64,000 bases of DNA from G963677445 sp963677445 (lineage in GTDB: Bacteria > Bacteroidota > Ignavibacteria > Ignavibacteriales > Melioribacteraceae): NCBI GenBank assembly GCA_963677445.2, contig CAXXGF010000048.1:62001-126000 (forward strand). Reading direction: 5' to 3'. The translations under genes and the position numbers were made by a program. The first letter of the stretch is position 1. Each line of letters opens with the position of its first letter. Positions 33,772-41,302 of the stretch are shown piece after piece. The notes beneath the pieces are model-generated. The model saw only the letters and a program-made list of their open reading frames with translations. It did no database searches and had not been told where the DNA came from.

Positions 33772-36060
33772 TTAAGGCATCCGCACTAAACGAAAGCCTT
33801 GATCAACGTTGATGGCAGCCGGGTATCGGTCAGGCCGATATGTAAGAAGGCAGCTCTGCGGTTTGTCACCCCAACAGCCTCCCCTACGGATACGAGCCGT
33901 CCCATGTAGAGCTCCTTTAGGATTCCGCTTCGGACTTTTAAGGTAATAGTATCTTCCATACCAGTCTGAACACCATTCCCATACGTTGCCTGTCATATCA
34001 TATATCCCAAGCTCATTTGGGTTTTTTCTACCTACAGGATGGGTCTTTCTTCCTGAGTTGCCTGTATACCACGCTACAGAACCAATATCATCACTGCCGC
34101 TGTATTTATATCCCCGGCTCTTTTCTCCTCCTTTCGCGGCATATTCCCATTCCGCTTCTGTAGGCAATCGGCCTCCAACCCATTCGCAATATGCTTTGGC
34201 ATCATGCCAGCTAATATTTATTACCGGGCGGTTTCCCCGGCCCCAACCATAGTCAGAAGGCTTGCTACGGCCGGTAGTTTCACAAAATTTATCGTATTCG
34301 GAGAATGTCACTTCATACATTCCAATATAAAAATCATCCACCCATACTCGGTGTACAGGCTTTTCATCACTTTCGCCACTATTGCTCCCCATCTCAAACC
34401 AGCCCCCTTTTACATAGACCATTCCAGGATATTTATGCTTTTTTGCCTCCTCTTTTCGTTTTTCCGCCTCTCTTCTATCATATTTATTGTAATTTTGAAT
34501 AACGATAAATAAACCGCCACCAATTACAATTACTGCAATCAGTAACCGCCAAAATAATTTATTCTTCTTTTTTTTTGATATTTTGTCTTTAACAAAATAT
34601 ATAAAACGAATAATTAAAGATATAACAACTGAAATCAATAGACCAAAAAAAGCAATAGGATATTCTCTCAAAAATTCATTGTTTATTTTAAATCCTACCG
34701 CGGAATAAAGAATTAAAAAATTAGCTAGGGAAAACGGTATAATTCTATAAAAAATAAATTTACGTTCGGAGGAAACGAACAATTTCCCCATTATTGTCAA
34801 GAATAATATATATACTACTGGTGAAATTGATTGATCAAGATTTACGGCATCTAAGTACCGAAATAAAATTCCGATAAGGACTGCGATAATTATAATGAAC
34901 AAATCTGTTGAAATTCGTATTACTACTTTCCTTTTATTATTTGGTTTATAGGGTATCTTATCAATATCATCAAATGAAAACTCATTTTTAGCAAAATTAT
35001 TTTCTTCCTTTTCATTATCATTTTCAACAGTTTCTGATAATTTCTCTCCATCCTCACTTGGAAAATCCGCATAGACCTTTGTTAATAAGCTCAATATATC
35101 TTTAAAGTTGCTAAATCTTTGTTCAATATTCTTCTCAAGGCATTTCATCACCATTTCATTCATTTCACCGCTTATGCCGGGGATTGCCGCAGGCTGCTTA
35201 TTCTTTATCTGTTCGGCTATATCTCCCCTGTAAAAGGGTGGGTTGCCGCTTAAAAACTCATAGAGCATCGCTCCAAATGAGTATATATCGCTTTCGCGGC
35301 CTACCGCTTCACCCCACACCTGTTCGGGACTCATATACACCAGCGTGCCTGTCGTGCCGCCGGGGACAATGCGGCTTACGCTGTTGCGAAGGGTTTCAGC
35401 CACGCCGAAGTCCATTATTTTTATTTCGCCGGTTTCGGTGAGCATTATGTTTTGCGGTTTTATGTCACGGTGTATTACGTTTTTGTCGTGGGCGTACTGC
35501 ATGGCTTCGCATATACAAATGGCGAGTTCTTTTACCCGGGCTTCGGGCATTTTCTGGTCAGGGTATTCGAGGAGAAGTTCGTTCAGGGTTTTGCCTTTTA
35601 CGTATTCCATATCTATATATTTTATCATTCCCTCGTCATGGAAATCATAAAAACGAACAATGCCGGGGTGGTTTAAGTCCATCATTGTCTGCGCTTCTTT
35701 TTTCAGGTTTTGCATAGCCCGTTTGTCGCTGCTTACAGCATCGGGGATTACCTTGAGGGCTTTATCCTTTTCAAGCTTGCAGTCCCAGGCAAGGTAAACG
35801 GCGCCGAATCCTCCCTGCCCGAGCTTCTCTTTTATCTCGTAACGATCATCTATTACATGCCCCTCCGGCAGGTTTTCAGGATTTACCGCGCCATAAAGAG
35901 GCTGCTCAAGGCGAACGGTTTCACCCCCGGTCCGTTCCGGCTTGGGGAATTTGTTTTTTAAGTCTTCCGGCTTTTCAAGCCATTCGCCGCAGTGTTTGCA
36001 CTTTTTAGCTCTCGGCTGTATTATTTCATCACAATAGGGGCAGCGCTTGGTTTCTTCCAT
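33772..36060 (-). CDS. Zinc-ribbon Ser/Thr protein kinase with five membrane segments and a SUMF1-like domain
   Basis: 762 residues. Same start as its paralogue: zinc ribbon (CPYCDEI and CKHCGEW), kinase with LGQGGFGAVY, HRDIKPQN, DFG and GTLVYMSPEQ. It then differs: a linker, five hydrophobic segments (about residues 383-530), and the C-terminal SUMF1-like domain from GGWFEMGSN to GFRLVRMP. The basic loop KDKISKKKKNK between segments four and five marks the inside, so the kinase is cytoplasmic and the SUMF1-like domain should face the periplasm. As in the paralogue, the FGE active-site Cys pair is not seen. The central kinase DNA is almost identical to the first kinase gene. It lies 88 bases downstream of the FHA cluster. 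Confidence 0.9.
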   Translation of the reverse strand: MEETKRCPYCDEIIQPRAKKCKHCGEWLEKPEDLKNKFPKPERTGGETVRLEQPLYGAVNPENLPEGHVIDDRYEIKEKLGQGGFGAVYLAWDCKLEKDKALKVIPDAVSSDKRAMQNLKKEAQTMMDLNHPGIVRFYDFHDEGMIKYIDMEYVKGKTLNELLLEYPDQKMPEARVKELAICICEAMQYAHDKNVIHRDIKPQNIMLTETGEIKIMDFGVAETLRNSVSRIVPGGTTGTLVYMSPEQVWGEAVGRESDIYSFGAMLYEFLSGNPPFYRGDIAEQIKNKQPAAIPGISGEMNEMVMKCLEKNIEQRFSNFKDILSLLTKVYADFPSEDGEKLSETVENDNEKEENNFAKNEFSFDDIDKIPYKPNNKRKVVIRISTDLFIIIIAVLIGILFRYLDAVNLDQSISPVVYILFLTIMGKLFVSSERKFIFYRIIPFSLANFLILYSAVGFKINNEFLREYPIAFFGLLISVVISLIIRFIYFVKDKISKKKKNKLFWRLLIAVIVIGGGLFIVIQNYNKYDRREAEKRKEEAKKHKYPGMVYVKGGWFEMGSNSGESDEKPVHRVWVDDFYIGMYEVTFSEYDKFCETTGRSKPSDYGWGRGNRPVINISWHDAKAYCEWVGGRLPTEAEWEYAAKGGEKSRGYKYSGSDDIGSVAWYTGNSGRKTHPVGRKNPNELGIYDMTGNVWEWCSDWYGRYYYLKSPKRNPKGALHGTARIRRGGCWGDKPQSCLLTYRPDRYPAAINVDQGFRLVRMP

Positions 36061-36123
36061 GGTTTTGTCATATATTTTAGGTTCAACAAGATCTATTTGT
36101 TTTTATTTTATTTAAACGTTCCA

Positions 36124-36162
36124 GGACAGATACGCCACGGCGCACAAGTTACAAATCTGTCC
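36124..36162. repeat. Hairpin repeat overlapping the end of the FHA gene
   Basis: GGACAGAT (36124-36131) and ATCTGTCC (36155-36162) form an 8-bp perfect stem around cgccacggcgcacaagtt. The stop codon and last four codons (RTDL) of the FHA gene lie inside it, in the right arm and loop. Confidence 0.45.
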
Positions 36163-37096
36163 TACGGAAGGTTATTTTCCAACTCAAGGGGAGGCGGTTA
36201 TTTTTTTTGAGGAGCAGGTAGTTTTTCATGCCTCTTTCTTCATCAATAAAATAATAATAGCCGTTTATTACTTTTATGGTAAAAAACTCCATTTTATCCA
36301 TAGGGGGAGTAATAATTTCACCATCCATTTTTCTTATATCAAATTCCCCGTCTCCTGAGGCCAGTATATAATAATGGCTTCTGAGCTGATCGATTTCTTT
36401 TAGTTTGCCAGAATTCCTGACAAGGTTTTCATCGAGCACGGCGCCAAGCTGGAAGATAAAAAGTCCCTCCCGCTTTATAACGGGAAAGGTAAAAAGCCCT
36501 GCGAGGTTAAATTCCTTAATATCTTTAATTTCCACTTCGGTTATTCTTTCGGGGGAATGGTTAATATATGTTCCGTTGGCGCTATCGGAATCAATAAGCA
36601 ATCCCCTTTCCATATCAATAACCGCGTGTTTTCCCGAAACCCAGCTTACCGGAATTGAAATATAGTTTTCTTCGCTTCGCCCAAAAGTAATTTTTTTACC
36701 GGTTAAAAAATGAAAACTTATGCCGGTCATTTTTTCATGAAATATCATGGAACCGGTGTAGCCATGTTCATTGGCTATCTTTCCTCTCCGGGCGAACCAT
36801 TCATCAAAATCAAATGAACAGTAGGCGCAGAAGCGGGCTTCGGGAGTATTTTTTTTGCCGCATTCGGGACAATATAAAACGGCCCCCATCTTGTTATAAA
36901 GATCAACGCCGCAGGCAGCGCAAAAGAGCGCCTCCTCAATATTTTTTTCAGAGCAGGCATGGCAAAAAATTCCCTTTTTTATTTTCCGGGGCCGGGCGTC
37001 TCCAGGAATAGAGAGCATCTGCCTGCCGCCGCAAAACGGGCAATAATTATCATAAGGATTTATTTGGCCCCGGCATGAAGAACAAAAGAGATTCAT
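36149..37096 (-). CDS. Triple zinc-ribbon protein with FHA domain
   Basis: 315 residues. Three CxxC-CxxC zinc ribbons in the first 100 residues (CSSC/CPFC, CHAC/CAAC, CPEC/CAYC), then an FHA domain at about 130-200 with the phosphothreonine-binding signature: ITFGRSEENYIS, then VSGKHAVIDM and SDSANGTYIN (Gly-Arg, Ser-x-x-His, Asn-Gly). FHA domains bind phosphothreonine, so this is a likely reader of the adjacent kinases; the zinc ribbon resembles those of the kinases. About 110 C-terminal residues are unassigned. It starts inside the stop of the upstream LPP20-like gene (ATGA overlap). The last residues are encoded by a repeat hairpin. Confidence 0.88.
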   Translation of the reverse strand: MNLFCSSCRGQINPYDNYCPFCGGRQMLSIPGDARPRKIKKGIFCHACSEKNIEEALFCAACGVDLYNKMGAVLYCPECGKKNTPEARFCAYCSFDFDEWFARRGKIANEHGYTGSMIFHEKMTGISFHFLTGKKITFGRSEENYISIPVSWVSGKHAVIDMERGLLIDSDSANGTYINHSPERITEVEIKDIKEFNLAGLFTFPVIKREGLFIFQLGAVLDENLVRNSGKLKEIDQLRSHYYILASGDGEFDIRKMDGEIITPPMDKMEFFTIKVINGYYYFIDEERGMKNYLLLKKNNRLPLSWKITFRRTDL

Positions 37097-38541
37097 CTTA
37101 ATCCTTCAATTATTTGTCCCGCTTTCTTTTCCACCTGGTTTTTAACTTTTCCATAGGCATGCCACCCGGCCGCTTCCCCGGAATTTCCCATTCCCCTCGT
37201 TGTATCCACCGTCTCAACTCCAACCTGGTTGCCGGGAGGAAGTTTGTAGAGGCTTATTTCCCCTGAGATATTTGTGGAGAACATATTTTTATAGCCCCCC
37301 ACATTTCCCGAACCGGAGGTATTTAATAAGACAACGAGCAGGTAGTCGGCATTTTTATTTTCGGCGTCTTTTTTATCCTGTTCCGTCACATCCATATCCC
37401 GCAGCTCAAATTCCAACGCGTTATAACCGCTTGAGAGCGCTTTGTTTTTTATTTCATTGAGCAGATCATCGGGAACGCTTTTTTTCGACTGGTTATAAAA
37501 AGCCACCGAAAGAGCGATTGTTTTCATCCTTGAAAGGTCAATCCTTAATTCAGGCATCGAGGGAAGATTAAAGTTCTCTATGCCTTCCAATTTTTCTGTG
37601 TCGATTTTTATATTCAGTATAATATCGGGAGTGGCGGGATTTATTTCCAGCGGCAGCTCCACTTCGCCATATTCACTGGTTTTTACAGGTCCGGCAAGTC
37701 TTCCCTCACCCCTGACAAAATCGACCTTAAGGGGCAGGTTGCCGAAACCTTTTTTATTGCCATACTGATCTTTATAATGAACAACTATTTTGGGGCGCGA
37801 TGCAAGATTTCCCAGGTTGTCATAAGAATATTTTTCTTCAACCAGGGGAGAGATTGTCACATGCCCGAAAAGACCGCTCATCCTGTTATCGAGAAAAGAA
37901 TGAAGCTCTTCAAATTTCCCGCTCCCTTTAATATCCTCCCTCACCGGAAGTTCTCCGAAAAACTCATAAAGGAAATTTTTCGAATTGATCCAGTGATCAG
38001 CCGCGAGCATATAATTTCCTTTTTCAAATTCTTTTATTCCCTCGTTAAGAGGTGTTGTAACAAACATTTTATTGTTCTTCAGATCCTCATTTACCTTCTC
38101 TTCATACTTTTTCCGCAATATATAGGCAAAAAAGGTATAGACGCCATTATCGGGATAATCTTTTATATAATCGCTTTTTACATCCTCCAGCACAATACCG
38201 GTATAAAGCTCAATCTTCTGCTCAAATATTCCCCTTATCTTTTCATCCCCTCCTGTTTCATCAACAATTATTACTTTTTTAATGTCCCCTTTGACAGTCA
38301 TCTCTATTTTCTGGGCAAGGTTATTAACAGCTTTTTTTTGGGAGGATTCAAAAACTTCCTGAATATTTTCCCCCGGCTGAATTGAGGCGATTGTTTCACC
38401 ATAAATGTAGTTTTCCTCATTCGCTTTGATTTCTTCAAACTGCTCAATTTTTACCAGCTCAAATTTTGTACGCTGAACCTGGCTCTCCTGTGCCGCGGCC
38501 ATACCTGCCAAAAATAAAAATATCGCCATGTAGAATTTCAT
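37093..38541 (-). CDS. Secreted LPP20-like protein with Ig-like domain, partner of FHA proteins
   Basis: 482 residues with a signal peptide (about 1-17, ending AAAQ). The N-terminal region (FESSQKKAVNNLAQKIEMTV with SDYIKDYPDNGVYTFFAYILRKKY) recalls the LPP20/FlgT N-terminal fold seen in secreted lipoprotein families, although no lipobox Cys is present. A middle part (PKIVVHYKDQYGNKKGFGNLPL and following) looks like a big Ig-like domain, and a C-terminal part contains an alpha/beta segment near KNADYLLVVLL. It overlaps the FHA gene downstream by 4 bases (ATGA) and the upstream FHA-membrane gene by 4 bases, so the three genes are translated together. The role is unknown. Confidence 0.62.
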   Translation of the reverse strand: MKFYMAIFLFLAGMAAAQESQVQRTKFELVKIEQFEEIKANEENYIYGETIASIQPGENIQEVFESSQKKAVNNLAQKIEMTVKGDIKKVIIVDETGGDEKIRGIFEQKIELYTGIVLEDVKSDYIKDYPDNGVYTFFAYILRKKYEEKVNEDLKNNKMFVTTPLNEGIKEFEKGNYMLAADHWINSKNFLYEFFGELPVREDIKGSGKFEELHSFLDNRMSGLFGHVTISPLVEEKYSYDNLGNLASRPKIVVHYKDQYGNKKGFGNLPLKVDFVRGEGRLAGPVKTSEYGEVELPLEINPATPDIILNIKIDTEKLEGIENFNLPSMPELRIDLSRMKTIALSVAFYNQSKKSVPDDLLNEIKNKALSSGYNALEFELRDMDVTEQDKKDAENKNADYLLVVLLNTSGSGNVGGYKNMFSTNISGEISLYKLPPGNQVGVETVDTTRGMGNSGEAAGWHAYGKVKNQVEKKAGQIIEGLR

Positions 38542-40460
38542 ATTTCCTCCAGTTTGAATGTTTTATCATTGATAGTGAATTCCCGCTTTCCATTCAGAAT
38601 AAAAAATTCTTCCGCTGAAGTTAAAATGAGAATATTTTCTGAATGATAAAGTCTGAAATCCTGCAGCATATTATTGCCTGATCCATTTCTCAGGCTAAAA
38701 TCAAAATGCGATTTTAATACAAGAATATTGCGCTCGCGGGAACTGAGGAATAATCCCCCGATGCTGCCATCAAATTCTGATACAGTCACCGAATATTCCT
38801 TAATTTTCGCCAGGTTGAGAATATCCCCGTTTTTCAATTCGGCCTCTGTAATTTTTTCCCCGTTGATAAAAGTTCCCCCCGCGCTTCCTTTGTCATGGCA
38901 TGTAATACTGTTTTCCAGAATCTTTATTCTCAACTGCTCCCGGCTTATCCTTCTGTCGTCAAAAGAGATATCGGGGAAATTGCCTTCATCTTCGCGGCCT
39001 ATTAAAACTTCGGTTTTGCGGATAACCTCCATCCTGTAATCCTCAGGCATTATTACAAGAGAGAATTTTTCGGCGGGAGCTGTATTAACCGATTTATCAA
39101 GTTCATCGGCAGGAATGTATTCCGGGAAATTACTCTGGAATTCCTTCATAAGATATTTTCCCTTTATAATATCTCCTCCTGAAAAAGAGGCCTTTATTTC
39201 ATCATAAAGATTTTTCCTTTCAGCCATTCGGGCGTCAAACCTCCCTGTTACGGCAGATAACTCCTCATCGCCCGGGAATTCATATTTTAGCTCACTCAGC
39301 ATATCCCCCGCTTTATCCAGTTTACCCGCTTCAATGAGTTTCCTTATTTCGGGCAGATTTTCGATGAGTTTTTTTCTCATAATATTATTGTGTTCAAGAA
39401 ACCGGTATTGCTCATATACCTTCGCAAGGTCTTCATTATAAGGAGCGAGCGCCGTAATTTCCTCTTTTTCCCCTTCATCAAGCAGAAGATTGGCAGCACC
39501 CGAATTGTTTTCCGAAAGTCTTCTTCTCAGCTTTTTAGCCTCAACAAATGCCACCTGCGCTTTCTTTGGATCGTTGTTGGTGATATCAAGCAGTCTTTCG
39601 CGGAAAGCTTTAATGTCGGTATCATCAGGGAAATATTTCAGGTAATTTTCAGCGAGCTGGTAAGCGGTGACAAAATCGCCGTTATCCACAAGCTGCTCCC
39701 TTTTGCCAATCTCCGCCAAAAAATATTTCATCCGGCGTTTTTCCCTGAGTCCCGCGTAAACCGAATAGCCCGCGAAAGTGAAAAGAAGCCCGAGGAACAA
39801 ACCTGAAAAACCGAGCAGAAAATTGACGCTCAGGTCATTATAACTTCGCATCTTTTTCAATTCAATCCGCTTGTTTTCATCCGCTGCATTAATTTTATCC
39901 AGAGCTCCGGGATGGATAAAATTCAGGGCTATCTCAAATTCCCTTGATTTTTTTTCTTCATGAAACACCGTCAGAACAAGCCGGACATTGTTGAGATCGC
40001 TGTTCTGTACATAATACCATTTTGCCGAGGTCGAATAATTGGTTTTATCGGCAATTTTTTTCATCCTTTCCATCATGCGTATAAAATCATCCCCGTCATA
40101 GAAAGCCCCCCATTCGGCCATTCTTTTTTCAAACCTCTTTTTCATCTGCTCCATCTCCCCGGTTTTCGCCGAAAGGGTCCATCCCCGGTATGTGGATAAA
40201 ACGATGTTGATATCCTCGGCAAGGTTGGGAAAAGAGTTGTCGGGGGCTTCAACCTTTTCAACAGGAAGAATAAAACCGGTACATTTTTTCTCCTCCCCTT
40301 TTTTCTTTACCAGCGATGGTAAAATGTGATACATCGTCGAATCAATGGTGGTATAATTTTTCCTGGTTGAGTCAGATTTGTCATAATAATAAAAATATAC
40401 CGGATAGATTGAGGAAAGGATTACAAACAGAAAAACAAGCCCCAGAATTTTTAATTTCAT
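38538..40460 (-). CDS. Membrane-anchored protein with cytoplasmic FHA domain
   Basis: I start at the ATG at 40460 (MKLKILGLVFLFVILSS) because GAGGAA lies upstream; a first ATG at 40487 lacks a visible ribosome site. About 640 residues: a membrane segment near 5-25, an extracytoplasmic part, a second membrane segment near 215-235 (LLGFSGLFLGLLFTFAGYSV), then helical TPR-like repeats (AYQLAENYLKYFPDDTDIKA), and a C-terminal FHA domain near 465-530 with VLIGREDEGNFPDIS, RRISREQLRI and GGTFINGEKI. The two membrane segments put the FHA domain in the cytoplasm, where it could bind phosphothreonine on a kinase. It overlaps the LPP20-like gene by 4 bases. Confidence 0.85.
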   Translation of the reverse strand: MKLKILGLVFLFVILSSIYPVYFYYYDKSDSTRKNYTTIDSTMYHILPSLVKKKGEEKKCTGFILPVEKVEAPDNSFPNLAEDINIVLSTYRGWTLSAKTGEMEQMKKRFEKRMAEWGAFYDGDDFIRMMERMKKIADKTNYSTSAKWYYVQNSDLNNVRLVLTVFHEEKKSREFEIALNFIHPGALDKINAADENKRIELKKMRSYNDLSVNFLLGFSGLFLGLLFTFAGYSVYAGLREKRRMKYFLAEIGKREQLVDNGDFVTAYQLAENYLKYFPDDTDIKAFRERLLDITNNDPKKAQVAFVEAKKLRRRLSENNSGAANLLLDEGEKEEITALAPYNEDLAKVYEQYRFLEHNNIMRKKLIENLPEIRKLIEAGKLDKAGDMLSELKYEFPGDEELSAVTGRFDARMAERKNLYDEIKASFSGGDIIKGKYLMKEFQSNFPEYIPADELDKSVNTAPAEKFSLVIMPEDYRMEVIRKTEVLIGREDEGNFPDISFDDRRISREQLRIKILENSITCHDKGSAGGTFINGEKITEAELKNGDILNLAKIKEYSVTVSEFDGSIGGLFLSSRERNILVLKSHFDFSLRNGSGNNMLQDFRLYHSENILILTSAEEFFILNGKREFTINDKTFKLEEI

Positions 40461-40781
40461 AAAAGAAAATTCCTCTTTGGTTTTCATCAGAACTATTTGC
40501 CTTAGATATGAATAATAACACTTTTTTTTATGAAATAAAACCCTGCTATATCTTTTTCGGGAGTAATATGCTCTTCTTAATTATTCCATAAAATCAGAAC
40601 TCCTTGCCTCTCGCAAAATGAAATCGCGGAAGTTTTGGAAAATATTACAAGAATTTGTTATCCATTTGTTACGTGACAAGATTTTTTTTAGCCATAAATG
40701 ATGTGTTAAAAATTTAAAATTCTATTGATCTGAGTTTATCCGGGAGATCCCAATGTATTTGATTATCCGGGGTGGTTTGTG

Positions 40782-40966
40782 AATCCTCTACAAGGATTTT
40801 GTCTTATGATTTTAACAATATTCTACTCCATTGGGACGTTCCGCACTAATTACTGCCTCTACAAGGCAAATGCAATAAAAAGAACCTTGTATAGGTTCCC
40901 AGTAATGCGTCAGTCCCCTGGGGTAGAATATGATAGACAACCTGGAAAACATCTCTTTAGGAGATG
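40782..40966. repeat. Array of five-base-loop hairpins
   Basis: Four hairpins with five- or six-base-pair stems and five-base loops: AATCCT-ctaca-AGGATT (40782-40798), TGCCT-ctaca-AGGCA (40854-40868), GAACCT-tgtat-AGGTTC (40882-40898) and CATCTC-tttag-GAGATG (40950-40966). Two loops are identical (CTACA) and the third is close to its reverse complement, so the units are related and some are inverted. Similar short hairpins occur at 3416, 3488 and 62408-62605. Confidence 0.5.
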
Positions 40967-41251
40967 CATAAAAAGGAGTTCAAATTATATCATTTTTGAA
41001 AATAATACAATGTTGATGTATTGGTTCCAAGCATTATTCGATAAGATCAAGAGATATCTGCCCAAGTTGTTTCCTAATTAAATTTCCTTCGTTTTTATTT
41101 TGCGAATGAATCCATGTAAGTTATTGTTTTTTATAACCGGGATCAGGAGTTCTGAAATTAGTACAAAAATATTACAATAACAGCAAATGCATCCAACCTC
41201 ACCCCAACCCCTCTTCTTCGTTCCGGCCTGCAAGCTTATTAAATGATAAAA

Positions 41252-41280
41252 AAATCCCGGCTGATTATTCACCGGGATTT
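41252..41280 (-). terminator. Terminator of the ECF sigma / beta-helix operon
   Basis: AAATCCCGG (41252-41260) and CCGGGATTT (41272-41280) make a 9-bp stem with an 11-base loop; on the minus strand it is followed by a T-rich run, 22 bases after the stop at 41303. Confidence 0.75.
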
Positions 41281-41302
41281 GATATAAAATTATTTGCGGA
41301 TT

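Larger units (their letters stand above)
40488..41302. other. Gene-free region, including a small hairpin array
   Basis: About 800 bases with no convincing gene. The FHA gene promoter should lie just above 40487. A frame of 100 codons at 40779-41081 is not accepted as a gene since it overlaps a repeat array (40782-40966) and shows no domain. A terminator for the minus-strand operon lies at its right end (41252-41280). Confidence 0.5.

Noticed and set aside
40779..41081. Reading frame of 100 codons on the plus strand (MNPLQGFC...)
   Set aside because: It overlaps the hairpin repeat array, has no domain or ribosome site, and its amino-acid composition looks random.
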